Shown: positions 27,218 to 35,897 of the stretch, in pieces | How the letters are laid out: each line of letters starts with the position of its first letter | Position numbering within the stretch: position 1 is the first letter of the stretch | NCBI GenBank assembly: GCA_965267245.1 | Contig: OZ253939.1 | Coordinates: 3,472,001 to 3,536,000 of the forward strand | Length of the DNA: 64,000 nt | From: JANSWY01 sp965267245 | GTDB lineage: Bacteria; Bacteroidota; Bacteroidia; Cytophagales; Cyclobacteriaceae | Direction of reading: 5' to 3' | Notes under the pieces: generated by a model | Told to the model about the DNA's origin: nothing | Databases searched by the model: none | What the model saw: only the letters and a program-made list of their open reading frames with translations | Program-made: the position numbers and the translations under genes

Positions 27218-27571
27218 GTGCCTAAGTTTTTGAAAATAGATGAATTGATAGATGCCATCACCAGTTTTCTTAAAGTGAAACTGGAATTAGTGAAACTTGA
27301 TTTAATTGAAAGAGTTTCAAAGGTTGTCGCGGCAGGAATTGTTTTCGTCTTTGTATTTGCTATTTTTCTATTCTTTTTAGCGTTTTTAAGTTTCTTCATT
27401 GCAGAAGTATTAAACAATGCCCTCAGCAGTACTTTTTGGGGTTACGGAATTGTAGCAGGTATCTATCTCATACTGATCATAATTCTATTCTATCTCTTGA
27501 AATCCGGGAAAATACAGGCATTTATTGAGAATATGGTGATAGAAAGTGTTGACACTTCAGATGATAATTAA
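27218..27571 (+). CDS. Phage-holin-superfamily-like two-helix membrane protein
   Basis: This 117-residue protein, with a GTG start, has an amphipathic N-terminus (IDELIDAITSFLKVKLELVK), then two long hydrophobic segments (about 36-64 and 73-95) and a short polar tail. It resembles the holin-superfamily III (PF07332) proteins found in many Bacteroidota and Actinobacteria, which are mostly chromosomal and not phage-borne. There are no phage genes nearby. The next gene starts two bases after its stop and is also a small membrane-associated protein, so the two likely work together. Function unknown. Confidence 0.7.
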   Translation: MPKFLKIDELIDAITSFLKVKLELVKLDLIERVSKVVAAGIVFVFVFAIFLFFLAFLSFFIAEVLNNALSSTFWGYGIVAGIYLILIIILFYLLKSGKIQAFIENMVIESVDTSDDN

Positions 27572-27573
27572 TC

Positions 27574-27966
27574 ATGACACATTTAGAAGAAGTTAGAAAA
27601 GAATTAGCCCGGAAGGAGCAGGAATTAAAGGCTCGTTTAAATGAATCCTCTGAAGAAGTGGAAAGTAGTTTATTCAAGGTTCTCAAAATAGCAGCAATTG
27701 GTGGTCTCGCAGGTCTTATCATTTACAAGGCTATTTCACCTTCGAAAAAAAAAAGAGCCAGAAAAAGTGATGAATTAGAAAAAGAAAACACAGAGACTAC
27801 CGAGGGAATTCAGCAACCAAAAAATCCTTCTACTGCAGATGTGATCTCGAGAAATCTTCTCGTAGAAATTGGCATAAAAACACTACTGCCAATGGGTTTG
27901 AAATTACTCAAATCAGTTTTAGAAAAAAGGGTAGAATCAACCAATGAAGATTCAGAAGAGCGCTAG
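27574..27966 (+). CDS. Small membrane-anchored protein of unknown function
   Basis: This 130-residue protein opens with a charged coiled-coil-like helix (LEEVRKELARKEQELKARLN), then one hydrophobic segment (about 30-50, VLKIAAIGGLAGLIIYKAI), a basic/acidic linker (KKKRARKSDELEKENTE) and a C-terminal helical part. I recognise no family. It follows the holin-like gene with two bases between, indicating cotranscription, and overlaps the convergent AraC gene by four bases. Confidence 0.75.
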   Translation: MTHLEEVRKELARKEQELKARLNESSEEVESSLFKVLKIAAIGGLAGLIIYKAISPSKKKRARKSDELEKENTETTEGIQQPKNPSTADVISRNLLVEIGIKTLLPMGLKLLKSVLEKRVESTNEDSEER

Positions 27967-28880
27967 ACATTAATTAATGACTCCCTCCTTCTCATTTTAC
28001 CTGCCGGGATTCCAAACATCATCTTAAAACGCCTACAGAAATAAGCAGTGTCTTTGTAGCCAACTTCTTTACCAATCTCCCTGATACTTTTCTTTGAGGT
28101 CCTGAGCAGGTGCACTGCCATTTCCATTCTCTGATATTCGATGTAATCCTGAGGGTTAATACCCGTAAGCATCTTGAAATATTGGCCCACATAATCCTCT
28201 GAAACATTTGCTACGTTAGCAAGTACTTTATTGGAAAGGTCTTCACCAAGGTGCTCCTTAATGAAGCCAAAAATATCAATGAGTCTTGGATCCTTGAAAT
28301 AGGTACTGTTTGTAGCAAATTGTTCAACAAACAACCCTTTGGTAATTATATACCTGATTAATTCAACAACCAGTCTTTCAGTCTGAATTTTAATCAAACG
28401 TTCTTTACCTGGGAGATTACCAAATGATTCTAAAACTACCTCTTTGATGAGTAGACCAAGAGTACTTTCGTCTTTGATTACAAATGGAGGAATATCAAGG
28501 GACGCAAAGAAATTGACCGAATCAAAAACTTTTGCTTCAAATGATACAAAGCAATAGCTCTCATGGTCTGAGGTGTTTAGTTTCTCTGTTGGCTGAAAAT
28601 ACCTTTCCTTATTGTTCAGAAAGTCATCCTTGGTCATCACATCAGGTCTGCCTTCACCATATTTAATGGCTACCATTTTACCGCCTGGTATGAATAGGAT
28701 ATTTCCCTCTTCAACTACCTCTTCCTGCTCGCCAAAGCTTAGTTGCCCCCTATTGACATACAGGATTGTATTTTCTACGTCATAGTTATTTTTTACAAGG
28801 ACAGGATTTAAAATATTAATATTTTTAGCCTTGATAAATCTAACTGATAAAGATTCAATGATCTTATTATAATCCTCCAT
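27963..28880 (-). CDS. AraC-family transcriptional regulator
   Basis: This 305-residue protein has an N-terminal cupin-like sensing region (about 15-150, VNRGQLSFGEQEEVVEEGN then LFIPGGKMVAIKYGEGR) and two C-terminal AraC helix-turn-helix motifs (about 215-295), including KVLANVANVSEDYVGQYFKM and IREIGKEVGYKDTAYFCRRF. A -7 promoter element (TAATTTTG, minus strand 28892-28885) sits only five bases before the ATG, so the mRNA may be leaderless. Targets are unknown; the acyl-CoA dehydrogenase gene lies upstream in the same direction. Confidence 0.9.
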   Translation of the reverse strand: MEDYNKIIESLSVRFIKAKNINILNPVLVKNNYDVENTILYVNRGQLSFGEQEEVVEEGNILFIPGGKMVAIKYGEGRPDVMTKDDFLNNKERYFQPTEKLNTSDHESYCFVSFEAKVFDSVNFFASLDIPPFVIKDESTLGLLIKEVVLESFGNLPGKERLIKIQTERLVVELIRYIITKGLFVEQFATNSTYFKDPRLIDIFGFIKEHLGEDLSNKVLANVANVSEDYVGQYFKMLTGINPQDYIEYQRMEMAVHLLRTSKKSIREIGKEVGYKDTAYFCRRFKMMFGIPAGKMRRRESLINV

Positions 28881-28884
28881 CCCT

Positions 28885-28892
28885 CAAAATTA
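28885..28892 (-). promoter_or_regulatory. -7 element adjoining AraC start codon
   Basis: Minus-strand TAATTTTG ends five bases before the ATG at 28880. Transcription would begin at or near the A of the start codon. Confidence 0.4.
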
Positions 28893-29003
28893 TACTTTTG
28901 AATGAAAAAGTGCGAATAAACACAAGATTTGTTGGATAAATCTAATATGAATTATGGTTTTTTACAAACCTTGTGTTTAAAAAGGATGAAAAAGAAAGTA
29001 TTA

Positions 29004-30143
29004 CTATTTTAATAATCCCCTCGAAATAACGATCTTTTGAATCTCTGAGGTACCTTCATAGATTTGTGTGATCTTGGCATCTCTCATCAATCTTTCCACG
29101 TGATATTCCTTCACATAGCCATATCCACCGTGTATTTGTACGGCTTCCACAGTCGTATCCATAGCTGTTTTGGAAGCGAATAATTTAGCCATTGCACTGG
29201 CCTGAGAGAAATCCTTACCCTGGTCTTTTAACCATGCTGCTTTTAATACTAAGTTTCTTGCAGCTTCAATTTGAGTTGCCATATCGGCCAATTTGAACGC
29301 TATGGCTTGATGTTGAAATATTTCTTTCCCGAAAGCTTTTCTTTCCTGTGAGTATTTTAGAGCCAATTCGAAAGCTCCAGAAGCAATTCCCAATGCCTGA
29401 GAACCAATTCCTATTCTCCCACCATTTAAAGTAGTCATAGCAAAGCTGAAACCAAATCCATCATCACCGATTCTATTTTCTTTTGGAACTTTAACATCTG
29501 TGAACATTAACGAATGTGTATCAGAACCTCTGATACCCAGCTTATCTTCCTTTTTACCTACAACAAATCCATCCATACCTTTCTCCACGATCAGCGCATT
29601 GATTCCCTTATGCTTTTTCTCAGGATCAGTTTGCGCAATTACCAGGTAAATAGAAGCACTATTACCGTTCGTAATCCAGTTTTTAGTCCCGTTAAGTAAG
29701 TAGTAGTCTCCCTTGTCTTCCGCAGTGGTTCGCTGTGAAGTAGCATCTGAACCAGCTTCAGGCTCAGAAAGGCAGAAGGCACCAATCTTTTCTCCCCTTG
29801 CTAAAGGTTTAAGGTATTTTTCTTTTTGCTCTTCAGTTCCAAACTTCTCTAACCCCCAGCAAACCAATGAATTATTGACTGACATACAAACAGATGCGGA
29901 TGCATCAATTTTCGAAATTTCTTCCATCGCAAGTGCATATGAGACAGTATCCATTCCTCCTCCATCATATTTAGGGTCGACCATCATGCCCATAAAACCA
30001 AGCTCTCCCATTTTCTTCACCTGCTCAGCTGGAAACTGTTGCTTTTCATCTCGCTCAATTACGCCAGGTAATAGTTCAGTCTGGGCAAAATCTCTCGCAG
30101 CATCTCGTACCGCTGCTTGCTCTTCAGTTAATTCAAAATTCAT
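29004..30143 (-). CDS. Acyl-CoA dehydrogenase
   Basis: This 379-residue flavoprotein of the acyl-CoA dehydrogenase family most resembles the short-chain/butyryl-CoA type. It begins MNFELTEEQAAVRDAARDFA; the FAD/substrate motif GAFCLSEPEAGSDA and the C-terminal IYEGTSEIQKIVISRGLL with the likely catalytic glutamate are present. It introduces a 2,3 double bond into acyl-CoA and passes electrons to ETF. It is monocistronic, with a -7 element (TATATTTG) just upstream, directly after the terminator of the preceding metallopeptidase gene. Confidence 0.94.
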   Translation of the reverse strand: MNFELTEEQAAVRDAARDFAQTELLPGVIERDEKQQFPAEQVKKMGELGFMGMMVDPKYDGGGMDTVSYALAMEEISKIDASASVCMSVNNSLVCWGLEKFGTEEQKEKYLKPLARGEKIGAFCLSEPEAGSDATSQRTTAEDKGDYYLLNGTKNWITNGNSASIYLVIAQTDPEKKHKGINALIVEKGMDGFVVGKKEDKLGIRGSDTHSLMFTDVKVPKENRIGDDGFGFSFAMTTLNGGRIGIGSQALGIASGAFELALKYSQERKAFGKEIFQHQAIAFKLADMATQIEAARNLVLKAAWLKDQGKDFSQASAMAKLFASKTAMDTTVEAVQIHGGYGYVKEYHVERLMRDAKITQIYEGTSEIQKIVISRGLLK

Positions 30144-30180
30144 TTTTGGATATGTTAAATGTGTTTTATTTTCTAAGCGG

Positions 30181-30188
30181 CAAATATA
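30181..30188 (-). promoter_or_regulatory. Acyl-CoA dehydrogenase promoter -7 element
   Basis: Minus-strand TATATTTG is an exact TAnnTTTG match 38 bases before the start codon at 30143, immediately downstream of the T run of the preceding terminator. Confidence 0.55.
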
Positions 30189-30223
30189 AAAAAAGGATTC
30201 GAACGTAATTGTTTGAATCCTTT
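30186..30223 (-). terminator. Terminator after zinc metallopeptidase gene
   Basis: On the minus strand AAAGGATTC pairs with GAATCCTTT (inner AAC/GTT extension) and is followed by TTTTT. It closes the panC-to-metallopeptidase run. Confidence 0.85.
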
Positions 30224-30250
30224 ATCTATTCTTTTCAAATTTTCTAAAAC

Positions 30251-30943
30251 TTAATCCCTGGATCCGCCTAAGAACATTGAGACCCAATAAAGTAATGTCA
30301 CCAGTGAAGCAATTGCAGCAACCACATAGGTCATTGCGGCCCACTTTAAAGCATCTTTGGCCATATCATGCTCGTTACTTGTTACAATACCCCTTTGCTC
30401 AATCCAGGCTAATGCCCGCCTACTTGCATCAAATTCAACAGGTAATGTTACAAATGCAAAGAGCGTGAAAACGAAGTAACAACCAATGATAACAAGCATA
30501 GCTGTCTGCATAGAGAACAGCCCTTGCACAAAAAATGCACCAAAGAACATCGCAATGAAGATAATATTAATGATGCTGGCACTCACATTTTGAATTGGCA
30601 CCATGGCCGATCTAAACTCGAGCATGCTATAAGCAGTTGCATGTTGAACAGCATGTCCACATTCATGGGCTGCAACTGCAGCAGCAGCCGCAGATCTTCC
30701 ATTGTATACATCCGGACTTAAATTCACCGTTTTGTTTGATGGATTATAATGGTCCGTTAATTGACCTGGCACAGAAATCACCTGGACATCATAAATACCA
30801 TGATCCCGAAGCATCTGTTCCGCTATCTCTCTTCCACTTAATCCAGATCGTAAACCGACCTGGGAATATTTTCTGAATTTACCCTTAAGCCGTGAACTTA
30901 CTGCCCAGCTTATGATCATAAAAACAACAATTATCAGTATCAT
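30251..30943 (-). CDS. Membrane zinc metallopeptidase (YugP family)
   Basis: This 230-residue protein of the neutral zinc metallopeptidase family (PF04298) has an N-terminal membrane helix (LIIVVFMIISWAVSS), the zincin motif AAHECGHAVQHA, and three more hydrophobic segments toward the C-terminus. The likely zinc ligands are the two His of HECGH plus an acidic residue downstream (VEFDASRRAL region). Family members are thought to act on membrane or secreted proteins, but substrates are not known. It starts three bases after the adenylyltransferase gene and is last in its transcript. Confidence 0.88.
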   Translation of the reverse strand: MILIIVVFMIISWAVSSRLKGKFRKYSQVGLRSGLSGREIAEQMLRDHGIYDVQVISVPGQLTDHYNPSNKTVNLSPDVYNGRSAAAAAVAAHECGHAVQHATAYSMLEFRSAMVPIQNVSASIINIIFIAMFFGAFFVQGLFSMQTAMLVIIGCYFVFTLFAFVTLPVEFDASRRALAWIEQRGIVTSNEHDMAKDALKWAAMTYVVAAIASLVTLLYWVSMFLGGSRD

Positions 30944-30946
30944 CTT

Positions 30947-31453
30947 CTAACTTAAATGCTTAATTTTTTCAATTATTCCAGAGGTGGAATAACCATCTAC
31001 TAATTCGATGGTTTCTACTTTACCTCCATTTGCCATTACGATATCAGCCCCAACAATGTTGCTAATATTATAATCCTTTCCTTTGACGAGGATGTCAGGT
31101 AAAATATTTTGAATCAGATTGAGCGGGGTGGGTTCATCGAATAATAAAACAGCATCTACAAATTGAAAAGCGGCCAGCATCCTTAGCCTCGCCTGTTCAT
31201 TCACAATTGGTCTCTCAGGTCCTTTTAGCTTACGCACAGAATCATCTGTGTTTAAGCCAATAACCAGTCTATCACCTAGAAATCTGGCTTTCTCCAGGTA
31301 ATCAATATGTCCCAAATGAACAATATCAAAACACCCATTGGTAAAAACAATCTTTTGATTGTTCTTTTTCCATTGGTTTGATAGTGCCAATAGACTGCTT
31401 AAATCATGAATTTTGTTGCTGGACGCTGATATTTGCATTTTTCTTGGACACAA
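30947..31453 (-). CDS. rfaE2: D-glycero-beta-D-manno-heptose 1-phosphate adenylyltransferase
   Basis: A nucleotidyltransferase of 168 residues with the HxGH motif in FTNGCFDIVHLGHIDYLEKA and the family end GYSTSGIIEKI, matching the adenylyltransferase half of HldE. It makes ADP-heptose for LPS inner core. In E. coli it is fused to a kinase; here it is a stand-alone domain, common in Bacteroidota. The ATG at 31453 lies 50 bases inside the upstream gene; the Met at 31438 is an alternative start. The kinase partner is not in the window. Confidence 0.92.
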   Translation of the reverse strand: MCPRKMQISASSNKIHDLSSLLALSNQWKKNNQKIVFTNGCFDIVHLGHIDYLEKARFLGDRLVIGLNTDDSVRKLKGPERPIVNEQARLRMLAAFQFVDAVLLFDEPTPLNLIQNILPDILVKGKDYNISNIVGADIVMANGGKVETIELVDGYSTSGIIEKIKHLS

Positions 31454-32423
31454 ATACTGAAATTAGAAGACTTATTCCCCCAAAAATAGCAATTGTTACG
31501 ATTTGTGAGGTATGAAGTAAAGTGGCAAAGAAGACACCAGTAGTTTTTTCTATACCATATAAGAGTAACAATGAACTCACAATGGCATGATAAGTTCCAA
31601 ACCCTCCCTGTACAGGGATTGACAAGGCAATTCCGGCACCCACTAACATTGATAATCCAGCCAGGTAGTTTAATCCACTGGTTTCAGGCAATGCGTAAAT
31701 CATCACATAACTCATGTAGAAGTACATTACCCAAATCAGTATGGTCGAAAACAGGAAACCAAATTTGTTTTTGATCTTCCTAAAAGACAAAAAACCATCT
31801 ATTAGCTCCCTGAGAAAACCTCTGATTTTCACATAAAAAGGTATTCTCAAAAGAAATTTGTCTATTCTTCTCATATACATCAGTACAAGAACTCCACCTA
31901 CACCAGCAATCCCAAGTAGTATCAACAAAATATTGATATTAACATATTCAAAAATCTCGGTGAAAAATTGCATTAGCTTCTCGAACTCCAAAATAAATCC
32001 AGCACCCAATAAAATAATTAGTACAATTAGGTCAAAAATTCTTTCAGTGACGACAGTACCTATCGAAGTAGCAACGGGGACTTCATCATTTTTTTTCAAG
32101 ATAGCACAACGGGTAATCTCTCCTGCTCTGGGTACGGCCAGATTCACAAGATATCCAATCATAACAGCCAAAAGAGTTCTGCCTGTAGTAAGCTTAAATC
32201 CAAGTGGTTCTATCAATAGATTCCACCGGTAAGCCCTGGCGATAAAGGCAATTATAGATAATACAATTGAGAGGTAGACCCAATTGTAGCTGACGGAATC
32301 CAATTTTTCTCGAAAATCACTCCATTCAATATTGCGGAATGCTAAATAAAGTAAAAAAAAGGCGACAATTAAAGAAATGGAATATTGTAGGATTGCCCTG
32401 ATCCTACCTTTTGTCTTTGACAT
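31404..32423 (-). CDS. UPF0104 / lysylphosphatidylglycerol-synthase-like membrane protein
   Basis: This 339-residue integral membrane protein with about eight helices belongs to the UPF0104 (PF03706) family, which includes the flippase part of MprF. The motifs FIARAYRWNLLIEPLG, NLAVPRAGEITRCAIL and IPVQGGFGTYHAI are recognisable. It lacks the soluble aminoacyltransferase domain, so it is a transporter/flippase-type member, probably for a lipid or glycolipid. The start codon overlaps the panD stop by one base, and it overlaps the heptose adenylyltransferase gene by 50 bases. Its substrate is unknown. Confidence 0.85.
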   Translation of the reverse strand: MSKTKGRIRAILQYSISLIVAFFLLYLAFRNIEWSDFREKLDSVSYNWVYLSIVLSIIAFIARAYRWNLLIEPLGFKLTTGRTLLAVMIGYLVNLAVPRAGEITRCAILKKNDEVPVATSIGTVVTERIFDLIVLIILLGAGFILEFEKLMQFFTEIFEYVNINILLILLGIAGVGGVLVLMYMRRIDKFLLRIPFYVKIRGFLRELIDGFLSFRKIKNKFGFLFSTILIWVMYFYMSYVMIYALPETSGLNYLAGLSMLVGAGIALSIPVQGGFGTYHAIVSSLLLLYGIEKTTGVFFATLLHTSQIVTIAIFGGISLLISVFVSKKNANISVQQQNS

Positions 32424-32773
32424 CAGGAAACAACTTTATTGTGCTCGTCGGGAAAAATTACAACTGGCTTGTGAGTTTTTGCTTCATTTGCATCAACAGA
32501 ACAATAAGCAATTATGATGATAGTGTCTCCCACCTGTGCTTTTCGGGCAGCAGGTCCGTTTAGACAAATCTGACCACTTCCTCTTTCACCTGTGATGACG
32601 TATGTTTCCAATCTCTCACCATTGTTGATATTCACGATTTGCACCTTTTCATTCTCCACAATATTGGCAGCATCCATCAAATCCTCATCGATAGTGATCG
32701 ATCCTACATAGTGCAATTCTGCCTGGGTAATTTTTACCCTATGAATTTTAGACTTTAATAATTCGATAAACAT
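32423..32773 (-). CDS. panD: Aspartate 1-decarboxylase
   Basis: PanD makes beta-alanine from aspartate for pantothenate synthesis. The 116-residue proenzyme has the self-cleavage site Gly24-Ser25 in HYVGSITIDE, which forms the pyruvoyl cofactor, preceded by LLKSKIHRVKITQAEL. Length is normal. It lies 12 bases downstream of panC, whose product uses beta-alanine. Confidence 0.97.
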   Translation of the reverse strand: MFIELLKSKIHRVKITQAELHYVGSITIDEDLMDAANIVENEKVQIVNINNGERLETYVITGERGSGQICLNGPAARKAQVGDTIIIIAYCSVDANEAKTHKPVVIFPDEHNKVVS

Positions 32774-32785
32774 TTCTGAGTCAAT

Positions 32786-33637
32786 TCACCGCGAAAATAA
32801 AGATAAATTATCGATTAACCTTACTTCACCAAGATAAGCAGCGATACAAATTACAATTTCTTTGTGATTCTTCACATTGCTTACCTTTTCAAGTGTTTCA
32901 GCATCCACAATTTCCAGGTAATCAAGGCGCCATTTTGACTGGCCATTGATCAATGATTTTCCTTTCGTCTGTGCATAATCAACAGTATTCCCAGATAAAA
33001 GTTCTCTTTTCACCATATTTAATGCTTCAAAAAGTGCAGGTGCCAACGCTCTCTCTTCACCACTTAATCTCAAATTTCTAGAGGACATTGCCAAACCATC
33101 TGATTCTCTTCTAGTTGGTACTGCTACTATTTGAATATTAAAACTTAAATCTGCATTTAGTTTTCTAATGATAGCAAGCTGTTGAAAGTCTTTTTGACCA
33201 AAAAAGGCCAGATGGGGACTAATAATATTGAATAATTTGCTGACTATAACAGCTACTCCACTGAAATGACCAGCTCTGAATGCACCTTCCATAACCTTAT
33301 CCAGCACTCCGAAATCAAATTTGATATTGGGTAATTCGGGGAATACCTCTTTTTCAGAAGGCATAAACAAGATATCTACCCCATTTTCTCTGAGGAGTTC
33401 CTTATCCTTTTCAATAGTAATTGGATATGCATCAAAGTCTGCTCTTTGATTGAATTGGATCGGATTTACGAAAATGCTTACCACTACCAGATCACATTTT
33501 TCTTTAGCATTTTGAATAAGTGCAAGGTGTCCTTCATGCAAAGCACCCATAGTTGGGACCAATCCGATCGTTAAACCTTCACATTTTTTTTCAAATAAAT
33601 GTGAAGTTAGAGGCATTATTTCGTCAAAAACATGCAT
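32786..33637 (-). CDS. panC: Pantoate-beta-alanine ligase
   Basis: PanC condenses pantoate with beta-alanine using ATP. The 283-residue protein shows LVPTMGALHEGHLALIQNA (HxGH nucleotidyl motif), VVSIFVNPIQFN, and FFGQKDFQQLAIIR, and GLAMSSRNLRLSGEER. It is transcribed with panD and divergent from the glycogen-synthase-like gene; a -7 element (TACTTTTG) lies about 20 bases upstream. Confidence 0.97.
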   Translation of the reverse strand: MHVFDEIMPLTSHLFEKKCEGLTIGLVPTMGALHEGHLALIQNAKEKCDLVVVSIFVNPIQFNQRADFDAYPITIEKDKELLRENGVDILFMPSEKEVFPELPNIKFDFGVLDKVMEGAFRAGHFSGVAVIVSKLFNIISPHLAFFGQKDFQQLAIIRKLNADLSFNIQIVAVPTRRESDGLAMSSRNLRLSGEERALAPALFEALNMVKRELLSGNTVDYAQTKGKSLINGQSKWRLDYLEIVDAETLEKVSNVKNHKEIVICIAAYLGEVRLIDNLSLFSR

Positions 33638-33656
33638 TAGTATAGGTAAAAGGGCG

Positions 33657-33664
33657 CAAAAGTA
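33657..33664 (-). promoter_or_regulatory. panC promoter -7 element
   Basis: Minus-strand TACTTTTG matches TAnnTTTG and lies 20 bases before the panC start, within a compact divergent promoter region. Confidence 0.5.
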
Positions 33665-33684
33665 ACTTTATGAATTGATAAATA

Positions 33685-33715
33685 TTGATAAAAACCGAAA
33701 AAAATCGTAATTTTG
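33685..33715 (+). promoter_or_regulatory. Promoter of glycogen-synthase-like gene
   Basis: TTG (33685-33687) and TAATTTTG (33708-33715) with a 20-base spacer fit the Bacteroidota promoter and precede the start codon by 30 bases. Confidence 0.55.
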
Positions 33716-33744
33716 GGGGCATTTTTAATTAAACCCACATATAT

Positions 33745-34557
33745 ATGTCAAATCTTAGAATCCTTTACGTAGCAAGTGAGATAAATCCCTTTCTGAAAAC
33801 CTCAGAGGTAGCCGATTTCGTTAGAAAATTACCTCAGGGCATGCAGGAAAGAGGCATGGAGATCAGGATTTTAGTACCAAGGTTTGGATTAATAAACGAA
33901 CGCAAGAACAGGTTGCACGAGGTGGTGCGACTATCAGGTATCAACATTTCAGTTGGTGACGAGGAAAAACCACTAATTATTAAAGTGGCTTCTATTCCGA
34001 ATGCAAAATTACAGGTATACTTTATTGATAATGAAGATTATTTCCATAGAAAGTCTGTTTTCTTTGATAAGGAAGACAATTTTTATGAAGATAATGATGA
34101 GAGGGCGATATTCTTCTGTAAAGGTGTTCTAGAAACAGTAAAGAAATTGGGATGGTCTCCTGATATTGTTCACTGTAACGATTGGATGACTAGCTTGATT
34201 CCACTTTATTTGAAAACCACATACAAGAATGATCCAATTTTCCAAAGCAGCAAAAGCGTTTTCACTGTCCATGATAACAAGTTCTCCCACAAGTTCGGTG
34301 AGGATTTGATGAACAAAGTGAAAATGATAGACATTGATGACAGCATGCTTCATCCATTAAAGACAGCAGATTATGATGGCTTCATCAAGCTGGGAATGGA
34401 ATTTGCAGATGCAGTGATCAATGGTAACGAAGAAACAAGTGAAAGCTTCGAACAGCTGATTGCTGATCTCTCTGACAAAAATAAAATTGAATCAATAGAA
34501 AAAGACGAAAACTTACTAGACTCTTATTATAACTTATATAATGAACTTGTTGGATAA
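33745..34557 (+). CDS. Stand-alone glycogen/starch synthase N-terminal (GT5) domain
   Basis: At 270 residues this covers only the N-terminal Rossmann domain of GT5 glycogen synthase (about 480 residues in full). It starts ILYVASEINPFLKTSEVADF, which aligns with the family's start, but the ADP-glucose motif KxGGLADV reads KTSEVADF, losing both glycines. HCNDWMTSLIPLYLKT is the usual second conserved block. The C-terminal donor-binding domain is absent and the downstream gene is unrelated, so this is not a recent split. Such short proteins recur beside panC in Bacteroidota. Catalysis is unlikely; a sensing or regulatory role is speculative. Confidence 0.8.
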   Translation: MSNLRILYVASEINPFLKTSEVADFVRKLPQGMQERGMEIRILVPRFGLINERKNRLHEVVRLSGINISVGDEEKPLIIKVASIPNAKLQVYFIDNEDYFHRKSVFFDKEDNFYEDNDERAIFFCKGVLETVKKLGWSPDIVHCNDWMTSLIPLYLKTTYKNDPIFQSSKSVFTVHDNKFSHKFGEDLMNKVKMIDIDDSMLHPLKTADYDGFIKLGMEFADAVINGNEETSESFEQLIADLSDKNKIESIEKDENLLDSYYNLYNELVG

Positions 34558-35878
34558 GAAATGGATGATGCCAGCCTTGGGGCTGGCACTTTTCCTTTTT
34601 TCTTGTGATGAAGAAAACAAACTCGGCCAGGAAATCAACCCAAGCGACGATAGGATATCAATCAAATACAAAGAATTTAACCTTCCCTCTTCCAATATTT
34701 TTTATGATAGTGTAAGAACTGATAACGCACCATATTTATGGGTTGGATCATATGACGATGCAGCATATGGTGATATGATTTTTGAAGGATACGCAAATTT
34801 CACTCCAGTCACTGCTCTGCTACCAGGAGACACTTCTGTAATGGACTCAGTTGTATTGCAGTTGGAAGTAGGAGACTGGTATGGCCAATTCCCAAATTCT
34901 CAGGAAATTCAGGTCAAAGAAATGGATGATATTATTTATACCGGTACAGTGTACACTTCGGATAGAAAACAGAATCTGAAAAGTGAAACTCTTGGTGTAA
35001 TCGATAAAACTTTTGCCCCATCTCTTGACACAATCATAAAATTTGATTTAGACACCAATTTTATCAGTGGTGTATTTCAAAAATTAAAAGATCTTGAGGT
35101 GTATGAACCCTTTGAACCGGGAGAAATACCAGGGCTTGGATTTCAACCGGATGAGAACTCTTCAATCATCGTGGGTTTTAATCTTGCCAGCACTAATTCA
35201 AGAGTAACTATCCATTATCACAACATAGGTGGTGAAGACTCACTTACCTATTCGTTTAGGTTTAACGGAACAGCTTCTTACCATCATGTAGCTATTGATA
35301 GAAGCGACAGTGAATTGAGTCTATTGGATGACAGCAATGAAAAATTAGTAAAGTTCAATGATAGCGGAGATCGATTATATATGAATCCTATTTCCGGTGT
35401 CTTCCCCTGGATTGATCTAAGGGACGTATACGATTTTTTCGACACAGGAGACACAGCAGTTATTTTGAGTGCTGAGCTAATTTTACCAATTGATGTTGTA
35501 AGTAGTGACACCTCTGAATATGAAAGAAACAGCACTTCAATTCGATATTTATTTGCTGATATTGATGGTAGTTTTGATGGAAGTGGAACTTTGTTATCTC
35601 CAGCAACTAATTTGATATTAAGCAATAATGGCTATATCAATAGGACCCTGGCAGCAGCAACTGGTCTAATTGATTCCGAAACTTACAGCTACTCTTCTGA
35701 TGTGACTATATTTACACAATCCATGATCAATGATGAACTGGATCCGGATATGAGGGCCTATTTTCCTAGTTCGATAGTTGTAATCCCAACAATTGCCAGC
35801 GGAATAGAGCAAACTTATCTAAGTAGGGATGGAATACAACTTAAAGTTCATTATGCCGTTCCAAATCAAGTTGAATAG
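34541..35878 (+). CDS. DUF4270 lipoprotein
   Basis: This 445-residue lipoprotein has a signal ending LALFLFSC and the DUF4270 opening ENKLGQEINPSDDRISIKY. The body is beta-rich, without catalytic motifs that I recognise. The family is restricted to Bacteroidota and has no assigned function. The start overlaps the preceding GT5-domain gene by 17 bases, so they are cotranscribed. This pairing appears to be conserved in the phylum and could indicate a shared surface-related role, but I have no direct evidence. Confidence 0.85.
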   Translation: MNLLDKKWMMPALGLALFLFSCDEENKLGQEINPSDDRISIKYKEFNLPSSNIFYDSVRTDNAPYLWVGSYDDAAYGDMIFEGYANFTPVTALLPGDTSVMDSVVLQLEVGDWYGQFPNSQEIQVKEMDDIIYTGTVYTSDRKQNLKSETLGVIDKTFAPSLDTIIKFDLDTNFISGVFQKLKDLEVYEPFEPGEIPGLGFQPDENSSIIVGFNLASTNSRVTIHYHNIGGEDSLTYSFRFNGTASYHHVAIDRSDSELSLLDDSNEKLVKFNDSGDRLYMNPISGVFPWIDLRDVYDFFDTGDTAVILSAELILPIDVVSSDTSEYERNSTSIRYLFADIDGSFDGSGTLLSPATNLILSNNGYINRTLAAATGLIDSETYSYSSDVTIFTQSMINDELDPDMRAYFPSSIVVIPTIASGIEQTYLSRDGIQLKVHYAVPNQVE

Positions 35879-35897
35879 TTTTTAAAATTACTTTCGT

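Noticed and set aside
27218..27571. Holin-like protein as sign of a prophage
   Set aside because: No lysin, tail, capsid or integrase genes occur nearby, and this family is often chromosomal.
35879..35897. glmS ribozyme or riboswitch upstream of glmS
   Set aside because: Only 19 bases separate glmS from the preceding gene; the known structure cannot fit.
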